NCBI GenBank assembly: GCA_905221605.1
Contig: CAJNDS010002521.1
Location: forward strand, 64,001 to 97,500
Direction: 5' to 3'
From: Symbiodinium natans
Taxonomy: Eukaryota > Sar > Dinophyceae > Suessiales > Symbiodiniaceae
DNA: 33,500 nt
Position numbers and translations under genes: made by a program
In this document: positions 9,022-18,539 of the stretch, one piece after another
Layout: each line of letters opens with the position of its first letter
Position numbering within the stretch: position 1 is the first letter of the stretch
Notes under the pieces: model-generated
The model's database searches: none
What the model was told of the DNA's origin: nothing
Seen by the model: only the letters and a program-made list of their open reading frames with translations

Positions 9022-9560
9022 CGAGCAGGAGGCACCTCCTGACCACGCAAAGCAACCGTCACCAGGCCTGGCATTGACCTTTTCAACCATGACGCGCACG
9101 CGCCTGCCCCCTGGAAATCTGGGTGAGTTGTTTGAAAGTAGGGGTACCGTACATGTACGTTTCTTTGGAATTCCATTAATGCAGGTTGTAGAATGTTGGT
9201 GGCTATGTCAGGGGTACCCGCCTTCTTTTTTGTTGCTGTTTTGTCAGTCCCCCTCCCTAGGGTGCACTGGTGTAGAAATGTGGATCCAACAACTCCTGTA
9301 TGGTTCTAGTATTGTAGTAATTCATAGAAATTTCAACTAAATAGTGTATACCAAAGTACTATATCGTATACTCGTATACTCTATGTATACATAGTTCACA
9401 AATAAATCTATAAATATATAAATATACATATATATATATACATATATATATGTATATCCTGCCCTGACCAGACACCCCGCCGTGGAAGAAGGACTCGTAT
9501 GCATCTCGGAAATCATCAAATTGCGGATCCGGCAATCTCTAAAATCCAAAATCCCTGAGC
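9022..9560 (+). other. Weak coding signal and an AT-rich tract
   Basis: A frame 9074-9340 (88 codons) is open with hydrophobic stretches but no clear splice context. It is followed by alternating TA/CA sequence at 9400-9455 rich in ATATAC. I do not assign a gene. Confidence 0.22.
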
Positions 9561-9606
9561 CCCTAAACCCAAAACCCTACGCCTTAAACCCTAAACCCTA
9601 AACCCT
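9555..9606 (-). repeat. Telomeric array, CCCTAAA
   Basis: Six units with variants. Confidence 0.8.
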
Positions 9607-9705
9607 CGCCTGCTCTAGAAAATGGGCAGCTGGGGATGCCATCCGTCATGTACAAAAGTCATTCAATACGTGACTGCGCCTCTACGATGTCGGCTACCAT
9701 GCAAG

Positions 9706-9813
9706 TTGGGGGACTTCCGAAAAGAAGGGGCCCTTGAATATAGACCCCCCCTAAATAGTAAGGTTCCCTTCTGTAGAAGGACCCCAAAGAAGGTACCCCT
9801 AATTTGGGAAACA
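9706..9813 (+). mobile_element. Family A MITE
   Basis: GGGGGACTTCCGAAAAGAAG at the left, AGGTACCCCTAATTTGGG at the right, with the core GACCCCCCCTAAATAGTAAG. Left of it a coding-like frame ends in ATGCAA|GTTGGGGG. Confidence 0.65.
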
Positions 9814-9844
9814 CATGGGTAGTCCTCGGTATGACCTCACTTAG

Positions 9845-12800
9845 GGTCCACATAACCAAAACCACCCATGCACCTCCAAGCAGGGTTTAGGATTTGGGGC
9901 TTGTTTTGGGGTGTGTGTGTGTGTACAGTTTCATTGATCCCCAAAAGGTTTGGTGTACTCTTCGGGGATGGGGTTTGGGTAGAGTTGGAGACATTCGCCA
10001 TGCTGCACACCACGTTGGTGCATTCTCTCAGTGTACCTCCACAGAACATCGTAATGTAGATTTACATTCCCTGGCTCTCGTCTCGACCGTTCACTGACTC
10101 CCGCCTTGCTGGTTGATGGCAAGTTGGTTCCTGACGGTTTCAACCTCTGCAGGTTTTATGGGAGGGTCCAGCCGAACAGCTTCGTATAGCATGCCAGGCT
10201 ACATGAGATGAGGGTACGCTGGAATCTGCAGGGCTATGTGAATGCCAGCTTCAAGGCCGGCACACATCAACTCACGAGGAGAAACACGAGGTTGCAGGCT
10301 CGGGGTTTAGGGTTACTCAAAGCTTAAAGCCATCCATCAGGTGGTCGCCAAGTCTCCGATAAAGAAGGGCGAGGAGGCGCGCGATCGCGCAAGGGAAGGA
10401 CACAAGAAGCAGCATCTAAAACCTGAACACAGGGTTGGTATTGAGTGGTGCTGAGTGGTATAGTATAGGAGACTGAGTCGCATGTATCGAGAGAGTCGAA
10501 ACTGAATGCCTCTCTGCAGATCCGGATATGCTATGGGGGGAACCCCTTTCGACCGGACGGCTGCGGTGGTGACTGCACAGGGGACATGGCCTGCAACTCG
10601 AGTGCTAAAGCACTGGTGCTGAGTTCAATCAGGGTTTTAGGGTTTTTCGGGGTGTATAATTAGGGTTTAAGTTCAGGGTTTAGGGTTTACGGTTTAGAGA
10701 AAGCGGCTCGTATGTTTTGCCAGCCATTGGTGCAGCTGGGTCTCGACTGCTCATTCAGTTGGCAAGCGCCTTTCTGTCCCCAGGCCTTGACCAACGCGCA
10801 GTATTTGCAGAGATACGGCTTTGTGGATGACTCTCAGATGCGTTTGTTTGCACGACTTGGTATGTCCACATTGTGCCCGTACTGAAAAGTCTAGAACTCG
10901 ACGAGCCTGAGTGTTGCTCACCTGAGGATTGCTTCGGCACGACTATGGTGGATGGCAAGTCGAGCCGACACACTTGCATGGCTCGGTAACATGCAACAAG
11001 GAGCAGTTGTGTTTACAATGTTCTGATGCCAAACAGCATCGGACTGTTCCTGGCAATCTGTGACGTGCCATGTGGGGGTTTACGATACTACGGGACCCTT
11101 CATATAGCCCCCAAATAGTAGGAGCCCCTTGTAATCAGGACCCCAATAAGGTACCCCTAATATCGTAAACCCCCAGGTGGCTGGTGAAGCCAGAAGCCGA
11201 GCCAATCCGCGAAAGTCTGGTGCAGACCTCAAGCGATCCGGCTTTGCCACCTCCTCGCAGCTCTGCGATGACAACTGCCCCATGCACTTCAACCCTAAAC
11301 CCTAAAACCCTAGACCCTAAACCCTTCCGTGAGGCTCAAAGCAGCGCAGAGGAGGACGAAAAGCTTCTGTCCGACAGGTGTGCAGCTCAGACCACGAAGT
11401 TTCGATGTGTTCTTCATCACTGCCATCTCGTCATGAATACGATACGGGGGTTTAGGAACACAGGGGACCCCGAATATAATTAGACCCCAAAATAGTAGGG
11501 TTCCCATATAATAAGGATCCAGTAAAAGTGCCCCTAAAATCGAAAACCCCGATTTACCGGCATGGCACCCTAAACCCTAACCCTAAATCCTAAACCCTAA
11601 ACCCTAAACCTTAAACCCTAAACCCTAAACCCTATGAGAACGCCTCGCCAACCTGTGAATGTCTGCAGTTCCCTGTCCATCTCAGCCAAGACGGCCATCG
11701 AGTCTGCCCGGCCATGGCTTAGGGTTTAGGGTTTAGGGTTTAGGGTTTAGGGTTTAGGGTTCAGGGTTTAGGGTTTAAGGTTTAGGGTTTGGGGTTTAGG
11801 GTCTAGGGTCTAGGGTCTAGGGTTTAGGGTTTAGGGTTTAGGGTTTAGGGTTTAGGGTTTAGGGTTGATGACGTGCAAGGGTGTGTTGGACGCAACAAGC
11901 TTTGTGCCGGCGAAGTCAAAGTTCGAGCATGTGCAGTCATATGCATGTTGTTCGTTAGGCTACCTGGAGGTTCATGGGTAGCTAGAGTGGTGTTATAAGT
12001 AAGGAAACTACAAGTCTAACAGCTTAAACTTCTTACTATGGGTACTTATACCAGTAGACTGGTGACTCCCCATGAACCTTCAAGTTGTCATTGACCCAAC
12101 AGCCTTGCTCTGCGTCGTCTTATCTGCATCTTCACAGCGTGCACATCGTGACAGGTTCCGTCGGCAGATGAAGATTGCGCTGAAGGCCCAGCAGGAGGCG
12201 CGACAGCACCTGAATTGACGATGGCAACTCGGCCAAGTGCCCAGGGCTCTCATGATTCCGCATGATTGTGTGAGAAGCCCCGGTGGCGGGAGGCAGATGC
12301 ACTGAAAGCCAAAGCGGAGGCAGAAAAGAGCGAGGCAGCTGCAAGCAAACCCTGTTGGGAGATGTCGTGAGTGCATGTCTCCACCCTTGTCCTTACGAAA
12401 CCAGTTTGCCCGGGTTCAGGACGCTGATCGTGTTCACCATGCCTAAGACCGAAGATTTATTCTCCCTTGTGAAGGAACAGAAGCGTGCTAAGCCCCAAAC
12501 CCTAAGCCCTAAGCCTTGTGTGAAGGAACAGAAGCAGGCAGAACGAGAAGCGAAGGAGAAGGCAGAGGAGGAGGTACCGACGAATAGGGTTTTGGGTTTT
12601 TGGGTCCAAGCGAACACAACTAAATGCCCAAATCTTGTCCTACTTTAAGACCCCCCATAAAACCCGAAACCCTAAACCCTAAACCCTAAAAAATCACCTT
12701 TAAAATCCCGAGCCATAGGAGCGGCTGAAGGAGGCGAATGCAGAGGAGGCGCGAAGGCAGCTCTTTGCTGCCCTGGAGGCCGTTGGGGGTTCAGGGTATA

Positions 12801-13226
12801 GGGTTTGGGGTTTAGGGTTTGGGGTTTAGGGTTTGTAATGTTGGGATGTTCCCCCTTCTACTGACAGCTCCTCTATGGGGATGATAGTACCCCCGATTAT
12901 CCCTATTAAGGACTGTTAGCATAAAGGGGAACACCGATGTAGGAATGTAGGGCCTCTCCAGCACTTACGGTTGGTTGTGGCGTGGCTGTATGGATTCTGC
13001 AAGCAGTCGGTCAAAAACGCTTGGTCTTTGCTGCGAATGTGCAGGAGAAGCAATGAATGGTGGTGTGACTCTTTCTCCCGGTACCCATGTCACCAAACAA
13101 GAAAAGCTTGAGTGGCAGAAATCAGGCAGGTGCACGCCCGTTGGCACCTTTGCGCACTTTGCCTTGCAGCCTACTCGTAGGCGTGTGCTTCGGCATGCAA
13201 GTGTCTTGCGGAAGCAAGGTTCATGA
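9845..13226 (+). CDS. Long multi-exon hypothetical gene with charged coiled-coil section
   Basis: Sixteen proposed exons: 9845-9884, 9929-10050, 10153-10197, 10311-10433, 10520-10633, 10784-10859, 10927-11059, 11177-11449, 11669-11723, 11880-11958, 12085-12197, 12293-12366, 12420-12474, 12526-12573, 12719-12795 and 12962-13226. They total 1692 nt, exactly 564 codons, with matching phase at all 15 junctions. Introns carry family A MITEs (11072, 11446), a family C MITE (11961), a family B MITE (12842) and telomeric arrays (11567, 11718, 12660, 12787). Donors include GT, GC and GA. Readable pieces are IPKRFGVLFGDGVWVELE, KKGEEARDRAREGHKK, NAQYLQRYGFVDD and SLSISAKTAIESARPWL. Around 12130-12790 the peptide is Lys/Glu/Ala-rich (ALKAKAEAEKSEAAA, ERLKEANAEEARRQL), typical of coiled coils. 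The YGFV piece recalls C-terminal parts of SET-type lysine methyltransferases, but neighbouring motifs are absent. The 5' start is not found. The last exon is the least certain because three phases are open there. Confidence 0.45.
11072..11176 (+). mobile_element. Family A MITE in an intron, best-preserved ends
   Basis: TGGGGGTTTACGATA and TATCGTAAACCCCCA are perfect inverted repeats. CATGTG on the left and CAGGTG on the right look like a 6-bp target duplication. In the gene model the intron ends exactly at the element's last bases, CCCCCAG. Confidence 0.75.
11289..11323 (-). repeat. Short telomeric array inside an open frame
   Basis: Five CCCTAAA-type units. The frame of the long gene model stays open through it (NPKTLDPKPF). 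Confidence 0.85.
11446..11550 (+). mobile_element. Family A MITE in an intron
   Basis: Left end GGGGGTTTAGGAACACAGG, right end AATCGAAAACCCC. The left end provides the donor GGGG|GTTTAG in the gene model. A possible short duplication is GAT. Confidence 0.65.
11567..11632 (-). repeat. Telomeric array, CCCTAAA
   Basis: Nine units with minor variants, in an intron downstream of a family A element. Confidence 0.9.
11718..11866 (+). repeat. Long telomeric array, TTTAGGG
   Basis: About twenty-one units; TCTAGGG variants are clustered at 11802-11822. It begins at the donor CTTAGG|GTTTAG. Confidence 0.93.
11961..12084 (+). mobile_element. Family C MITE acting as a GC-AG intron
   Basis: TACCTGGAGGTTCATGGGTA and CCCCATGAACCTTCAAG ends. 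In the gene model the donor is TTAG|GC immediately before the element and the acceptor is the element's last bases, TTCAAG. Confidence 0.68.
12468..12535 (-). repeat. Short telomeric insert flanked by a 17-bp direct repeat
   Basis: TGTGAAGGAACAGAAGC occurs at 12468-12484 and 12519-12535. Between the copies lie GTGCTAAG and three or four CCCTAAA/G units. Total insert 51 bp. Confidence 0.85.
12660..12690 (-). repeat. Telomeric array inside a short intron
   Basis: Four CCCTAAA units within the proposed 145-bp intron 12574-12718. A TTTAGGG/TTTGGGG array follows at 12787-12838. Confidence 0.85.
12842..12934 (+). mobile_element. Family B MITE in an intron
   Basis: Left end GGGATGTTCCCCCTTCTAC, right end GCATAAAGGGGAACACC, with inner CTGACAG and CTGTTAG. 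Imperfect inverted repeats of about 25 bp. Confidence 0.6.
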
Positions 13227-13233
13227 TTCATGA

Positions 13234-13316
13234 GCTTAAGAACCCCAAAAAATGGGAAATATTCTTCCTTATTAAGGGAAACTATTGTTTTTTTGATTCT
13301 TTTGGGGTTCTTAAGC
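13234..13316 (+). mobile_element. Family E MITE bounded by TTAA
   Basis: GCTTAAGAACCCCAAAA and TTTTGGGGTTCTTAAGC are perfect 17-bp inverted repeats. The element keeps a minus-strand frame open (25 extra codons), but on the plus strand it lies just after a stop. Confidence 0.7.
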
Positions 13317-13689
13317 AAATAGGAGGCAAGGGGAGAGGATGGGATAGGGTTGCCTTTCTTGGGAAGTTGAGATGGCATCTGAACCTGCATGAATGCCGAC
13401 TTTGCTCGACTTCTGTGTAGCTTCCACTGCGTGGGACACATGCTGCAGAGTCACACCTGCAGACTGTAGTAGGGTTTAGGGTTCAGGATTCAGGGTTTAG
13501 GGTTTAGGGTTTTCTGACTCTCGACTTCGCCACCCACTGGGCACCGATGCAGCCATAACTCTCACGCAGCATCTGCATCGGACACCTCGAAACCCACTAA
13601 CCCAACCTCCTGGCAGAGGATTCTGCTCGCATAGGGTTTAGGGTTTAAAGTTTACGCACCACCCCCCCCCCCACCGTCCCCTCACACCG

Positions 13690-13900
13690 TCGCGTACTCT
13701 CATGACGCAGTACTTGACAATCAGAGCCTCCCAGCGGGACGCTGACTCGTCCATGGCGGCGGCAGGCTCTTTGGCAAGGTGCGCGAGGGTTTTGGTAGAG
13801 AATAGCGAAGGATGGTACTGGGAATGCATGGTCGAAGTAGACCCTGACATAAACAAGCGAGAAGCCTCACAGAGCTTCATGAAGAAGCCCCCCAAAAAAC
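13690..13900. other. Coding-like segment of uncertain strand
   Basis: The plus frame from 13702 gives pieces such as ARVLVENSEGWYWEC. The minus frame over the same bases gives LAHLAKEPAAAMDESASRW. Both are open with plausible codon use, and a CCCCAAAA-type tail follows at 13885-13975. I cannot choose between them. Confidence 0.3.
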
Positions 13901-14190
13901 CCCAAAACACCCTAAACAACCCATTTAAAAAACCCTGACAACCGTAATAAAAAAAAAGCCTAAAACCCCACAACACTGCAGAGAAGCCGCGGAGTCGATT
14001 CAGCCATTGGATCGGGTGCAGGAGGCAATGATGCGCTGGCATGCAATTCTGGCAGGGGCCTCCAGACAACTGCAAGGCCCCCCCAACCGAGTCTCAACGC
14101 TATAGGCCCATGGAGCCCTGCGCCCGAACCCCACCTCCCATTGCGGAGCTTTCGTAGGCCCTGGCCGCAAAAGGGATTCCTGCGGCTTGC

Positions 14191-14678
14191 GTGATTAAGT
14201 ACATGGGTTCTCACACCCACGGCTCTTCTCACATGCCACATGCTGCCACACACATCATCCTACATCATCCTACAACCTACACCATCCTACATCATCCTAC
14301 ATCATCCTACATGATCCCACATCATCCCACATCATCCTACAATCTGAATCGTCGACTCAACCCGAGGTCGAAGCTGGTGTTTCTCACCTGCGCGGTCATC
14401 ATTGCCGCTTGCATCCTATCCGAGGACCAGCGACGCTTAAGCCACAGGCACATTGTGACAGCAGCGGGAGCAAAGGCTGAAGCACTACCAAGCACCATCT
14501 ATTGCAGCTGGGTTGACGGAGGCCAGTACATGGGGGTTTACGAAAATACAGGAACCCCAACGTGAATCCCCCAAAGAGTATGATTCCCTTATATTAAGGA
14601 CTCGAAAAAGGTACTCCTAATTTCGGAAGCCCCTGTATTGAGAGCATCCATGAAGGCTGCTCTGAGTGCGAAGATTGA
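14191..14678 (+). CDS. Hypothetical membrane-segment exon followed by a family A MITE
   Basis: An open frame crosses a CATCATCCTA minisatellite (His/Pro/Ser-rich translation) and then encodes RSKLVFLTCAVIIAACILSED, a plausible single membrane helix, and a soluble tail ending STIYCSWVDGGQY. The family A MITE 14531-14633 interrupts it. To its right the peptide CIESIHEGCSECED runs to TGA near 14676. Donor GGCCA|GTACAT and acceptor TTTCGGAAG|C would join the parts in frame. No family is recognised. Confidence 0.3.
14253..14342 (+). repeat. CATCATCCTA minisatellite
   Basis: About nine 10-bp units, some CATCATCCCA. Confidence 0.9.
14531..14633 (+). mobile_element. Family A MITE
   Basis: Left end TGGGGGTTTACGAAAATA, right end TAATTTCGGAAGCCCC, core ATCCCCCAAAGAGTATGATT. 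It interrupts a coding-like frame. Confidence 0.65.
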
Positions 14679-14900
14679 AGATTTCCCTTCTACTGATACT
14701 TGCGCATGCACTTTGCTTCCAGGCCCTTGGCGGCTGTGCAGATAAAAATACCAGCCCTCAGGGCTCTAAACCCTAAACCCTAAACCCTAAACCCTAGCAC
14801 ACGCAGCGCGGTCTTAGCACGCGCTTGAGCATACGATTGAGACTGGACAACACGTAGAGCGAGGAAGGTACTGGCAGCAGATGCAGGAAGTGACCGCAGT

Positions 14901-14985
14901 ATTATTCTTTGTATCATTATTGTTATTATCATTATTATTATCACGATTATTATTATCATTATTATTATCATTATTATTTTTTAGG
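14901..14985 (+). repeat. ATT/ATC trinucleotide repeat
   Basis: ATTATTATC-type units. Confidence 0.9.
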
Positions 14986-14999
14986 GCTTGAATGAGCAT

Positions 15000-15650
15000 C
15001 GACCAGGAGCTTCTGACCAGCTTCGACCGGACCCCAGCCCCCGAGGCTGGACGCTCCAAAATTCGCATGTGGGCAGCGTTGGGAAGCTCTTGGCTCCTTG
15101 CATCAATTTTTGCCACAGAAATGCCATGAACCACGAAGCCCCTTGAAGCTCTCAAAAGCTCGCGTCAGGTTGCAACACGCCGGTTCCCAGAGCTTGCATG
15201 TCAGAAGCTGCGCAGCCTACGCTTCAGCGGAGATGTTTCGCCTGTGGCCAGGATGGGATCGATGTTCCAGAAGGTGCGATATTATTACTGTTATGATGAT
15301 GATTATGATTAGTTTTATTATTATGAGTATACAGGCTGAGGCCAAGGGGGGCTCGCATTCAGGAAGCCGCATTTTTGGTCTCATTGGTTCGTTGAACAAA
15401 CGCTGAAGAGACAACGATGTTGGCAGTGCTTCGCAGCTGTGCTCAATGTTGAGATCCGAAAACTCATGTGTCTTTGCCTTGCCTTGAGGCGTTAGCAGCA
15501 ACTGTGCAGACGAAGCCACCCGAGTAAACTTACAGCATGTTGCCGCCATGAGACTGCACATGCCAGGTCCCAAGGAACTCGAATACAAGCCAGCGAGCGT
15601 TGGCGCCGCAAGCTCAGGTCCATGCAAGCCCTGGTAAGTAAGGCTCATGC
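15000..15650. other. Coding-like region of uncertain strand
   Basis: Frames of 100 or more codons are open on both strands (plus 15098-15406, minus 15217-15648), interrupted by an ATTATT/GATGAT repeat near 15280-15330. Neither has clear exon boundaries. No gene is assigned. Confidence 0.22.
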
Positions 15651-15668
15651 CGCTCAGTTGTGTAGTTG

Positions 15669-15715
15669 CTACTTGGAGTAGTTATCAGTAGGGTTGTAGG
15701 TACTTCTGGGTTTCT
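15669..15715 (+). mobile_element. Family C fragment
   Basis: CTACTTGGAGTAG followed by TAGGGTTGTAGGTACTTCT resembles the left half of family C only. Confidence 0.3.
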
Positions 15716-16039
15716 ATTTGCGGCTGGGTTTGCAGACATATTAAGCTCTTGCAGGCTGCAAGATAGGGGGGGGGGTTATGAAGCTGTGTGCTGTCTGTTC
15801 TTGTGACGAGGTGTTTGTTGGCAACTTTGTGGGGCAGAACAACCAGACTGCCGCGCCTGCCTCAGCATTCTTGTTCGAACCTCCATAGCGAAGCCGCGAA
15901 TCAGAGGAGCTAAACCCTAAACCCTGAACCCTAAACCCTAAACCCTAAACCCTTTCGTGATAGCCCTAGTTGGCTTGGGTCTCTCCGGAAGCAGCGGGGG
16001 TGCCAGTGGCCGCAGTGCGCAAGGCGAGCCATGGCCGTG

Positions 16040-16290
16040 CCAGGGCAGTGATGACATCACACCCTACTGCTGCCGCATGGTGCCCTAGTGAGGACGCGAG
16101 GGCCGGGGCGCTTTCGGATGAATTCGAGTAGCATAATCAAGGGAGTGCATGAAAATGAGGGACGCCAAAAATGTTGACCCCCAAAATCGTAGGATTCCCT
16201 TAGAAAAGGACCCCAATGAGGTACCATAAACCCACACTCATGTGAGAAGTTGAGCTGCGGGAACACGCAAGACGTGTGAAGGCTGAGCTT
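16040..16290 (+). other. Exon-like segments around a decayed family A MITE
   Basis: To the left of the element a frame gives LLPHGALVRTRGPGRFRMN. To its right, after an AG, a frame gives VELREHARRVKAELG. Both look coding, but the junction cannot be fixed because the element ends are degraded. Confidence 0.25.
16150..16234 (+). mobile_element. Family A MITE, decayed
   Basis: The core GACCCCCAAAATCGTAGGAT and GGACCCCAATGAGGTACC is kept; the left inverted repeat is almost gone. Confidence 0.5.
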
Positions 16291-16453
16291 GGCTGAACTT
16301 GTTGAGGTCTCATGTCTCGGCTTTCCGTGGCGCTAAGCTTGCAGCTTCAGCCCCAAGCATATGGTCAGTTCTCTAAATTATGGTGCCTCTGAGGGGCCGC
16401 CTTATACTTGTAGCCCCAAAAAAGGGGACCGAAATGCTGAGAAGTGACCAGAT

Positions 16454-16721
16454 GCCCTAATCCCTAAACCCCTAAATCCTAAATTAAACCCTAAACCCTA
16501 AACCCTAAACCCTAATGATTCCACAGTGGTTGTTGTCGGCCCAGGCAGCTCGGGTCTCGAGCCTGGCATTGACTCTGCTGGCAACAAGGCCAGCCTCGCA
16601 GCGCTCTTTTGCCGCTTCGGGTTTAGGGTTTAGGGTTTAGGGTTTAGGGCTTAGGGTTTAGGGTTTAGGGTTTAGGGTTTAGGGTTTAGGGTTTAGGGTT
16701 TAGGGTTTAGGGTTTAGGGTT
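16454..16721. repeat. Outward-facing pair of telomeric arrays
   Basis: CCCTAAA at 16454-16516 and fifteen TTTAGGG units at 16618-16721 enclose about 100 bp of unique DNA, the same layout as a capped chromosome fragment. Confidence 0.9.
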
Positions 16722-16899
16722 AAGTAGAGACACCAGGCTGCTAAAGGCCTGTGGCCCTTTCGAGGTCTAGTTGTGTTCATTCCCCGTCACACCTCATGCG
16801 CAGATGAAATGGTCTTTCTCAAATCAAAGATGAACCTTAAATGTCGACAGCAGTGCTGGCCACAGCCGGCACCAGTGATGAATGATGCATAACTCACAA

Positions 16900-17130
16900 C
16901 CCCCGCGCAGTCGTAGGCCAACAAAGCATCCATCCCATCTGCCGGAAGTCCTCAAGCCATTTGGACGAACACCCATTCCCTAATACTATTCCCTCATGGC
17001 CCCTTTGTAATTATACTATAAGAACCCCCCAAAAAACCCTACTCTAATTATTCAGGCCCCTATCATTCAACCCATCCGAGACCAAAAAAAGTCCCAGACG
17101 CACTCCTCCAAACTGAGGGAACGGCGCCCG
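16900..17130 (+). CDS. Exon interrupted by a family F element
   Basis: The frame VVGQQSIHPICRKSSSHLDE reaches the element. Removing the element together with one copy of its CATTC duplication continues the frame as HPFNPSETKKSPRRT to a TGA near 17118. A second right-hand frame is open for more than 40 codons, so the junction is provisional. Confidence 0.25.
16974..17069 (+). mobile_element. Family F element with CATTC duplication
   Basis: CCTAATACTATTCCCTCATG at the left and ATTCAGGCCCCTAT at the right, with CATTC on both sides. A second copy lies at 20299. Confidence 0.5.
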
Positions 17131-17179
17131 CTCTTCCATCCAAGCCGCGAGGCACCCCCAAGACTCTGTTGTTTCTACA

Positions 17180-17640
17180 CTATTATGCGTGTCCCTTAGT
17201 TTCGTGTTATACTGTTATATTTGTAGTTGTGGTATACTATTGTATTTATCTTCTTGTTATATGATGGCATTATCTTCATATGTGTATATATATGTGCATA
17301 TATTGCATTGTGCGATGATTACAGAATTGTGTCACTGTCATTCGAGTAAAGTATGATAGTATTTTCCCATTGCACGCTTAACTTCTGTACGATTCTTCTA
17401 TTCTTCTTCTTCTATTAGACTATTGGACCATTAGGCGTAAATTTCTCGTAGATATTGAAGATCCATTAAAAGATGATGAAATATAATGCGCAAAAAAATA
17501 TGGCATGAACCCAATATGTCAATCTAACACAAAATAACTAACAATATTAGACTATTAGACTATATACATATGTGTATATGTATATATGTATATAGACGTT
17601 TAAATAGTTTAATGTCTCTCTTCGGGGGCTCTCAGATGCC
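17180..17640. other. AT-rich non-coding stretch
   Basis: The sequence is rich in TTATAC, TTCTTCTTCT and TATATGTATA patches and contains frequent stops in all frames. It looks like intron or intergenic DNA. No gene is seen. Confidence 0.5.
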
Positions 17641-17844
17641 ATAGGACTTCCTCGATGTTTGTGGCCTAGACGTGTAGCCTTTGGGGTTTAAGGTTTGGGA
17701 AGGGCTTCATGGGAGAGAACGGCAAACTACCATGGAGAAAGCTGCCAAGGACGATCAAGAGCTGGTCTTGCGAGGACGGGGCGAGTTGCAGCACCCAAGT
17801 TTTGCTGAAGCCGAACCCCTAAACCCGAAACCCTAAACCCGCAA

Positions 17845-18084
17845 GTGCAAGATATAAGCAAGCCCCAGGCGCAGCTCGGGGCTCTTGATGAGCTCGTTCG
17901 TACCAGCTTTGATCGACAGATGCTTCATGACTGTCCGCCTCCTGCTGCCAGACAGTTTTCGGCTGCCGATAGCAAGCATCCTGCGCCGCAATGGCTGTTT
18001 GCATGGGTCCTCGACCCGCTCCAGCTTCTCGTTTGTTGTTTTTTTGTTTTCAAAAGCCTGCGGACACGTCGTTCATGCTTCTGA
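17845..18084 (+). CDS. Hypothetical protein with C-terminal hydrophobic segment, 79 aa
   Basis: An open frame begins right after a short CCCTAAA patch and reads a soluble N-terminus (GALDELVRTSFDRQ). A hydrophobic stretch near the end (WVLDPLQLLVCCFFVF) could be a membrane anchor. The start codon is not certain; it is probably an internal or terminal exon. A second frame at 17885-18229 overlaps it. Confidence 0.33.
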   Translation: MQDISKPQAQLGALDELVRTSFDRQMLHDCPPPAARQFSAADSKHPAPQWLFAWVLDPLQLLVCCFFVFKSLRTRRSCF

Positions 18085-18173
18085 TGGCATCAGGTCTTGC
18101 TCTTTTTTTTCCGTTGGTCAACTGTCCACTGAGGTTGTGCGCGGCAGGCCAGGCGCAAGCTTGACATGCAGCG

Positions 18174-18386
18174 TTGCGGCGCATGCCCATGTACATTGGA
18201 GTCCTTGCCTGTCAGCTGCCCCGCTGTAGGGTAGTTCAAGTGTGCAGAGGTGGGCTTTTGTTGTCTTCACTCGTTCTTGCTGCCGTTGATCGGGAGGCGC
18301 TTCGTGGTGCCAGCCCTTCTGGTAACGCTTGGCTGCGTGTCTCTCATCTGCAAAGCTGCCAGCTTCGGGTGTTCCCCTTTTGCTAA
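18174..18386 (+). CDS. Hypothetical exon ending at a family B MITE
   Basis: The frame reads LLLSSLVLAAVDREALRGAS and then ASPSGNAWLRVSH before entering the family B element at 18368, where it stops. Its right-hand continuation after the element is not clear because a telomeric patch follows immediately. Confidence 0.25.
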   Translation: MRRMPMYIGVLACQLPRCRVVQVCRGGLLLSSLVLAAVDREALRGASPSGNAWLRVSHLQSCQLRVFPFC

Positions 18387-18464
18387 CAGTCCTTAATGGG
18401 GATGATAATAGGGGGTACTATAATTAATCCGAAATTAAGGACTGTTAGCGTAAGGGGGAACATG
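18368..18464 (+). mobile_element. Family B MITE
   Basis: TGTTCCCCTTTTGCTAACAG and CTGTTAGCGTAAGGGGGAAC are long near-perfect inverted repeats, continuing as TCCTTAAT and ATTAAGGA. The element can fold into one hairpin. Confidence 0.7.
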
Positions 18465-18539
18465 CGACCTTATAGTTTCCCTAAACCCTGAACCCTATAG
18501 TCTGAGGAGGAACATCCCCATACACACACTCACACATAT

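Noticed and set aside
10784-10859. SET-domain methyltransferase exon
   Set aside because: Only the NAQYLQRYGFV piece resembles the family. The adjoining exons do not show the other SET motifs.
12965-13441. Minus-strand open frame of 158 codons passing through a family E MITE
   Set aside because: The element merely happens to add 25 open codons. The plus-strand frame is in phase with the long gene model upstream. The strand is not proven.
15865-15890. tRNA-like B-box (GGTTCGAAC on the minus strand)
   Set aside because: The flanking bases do not form a T stem, and no A-box or acceptor stem is present.
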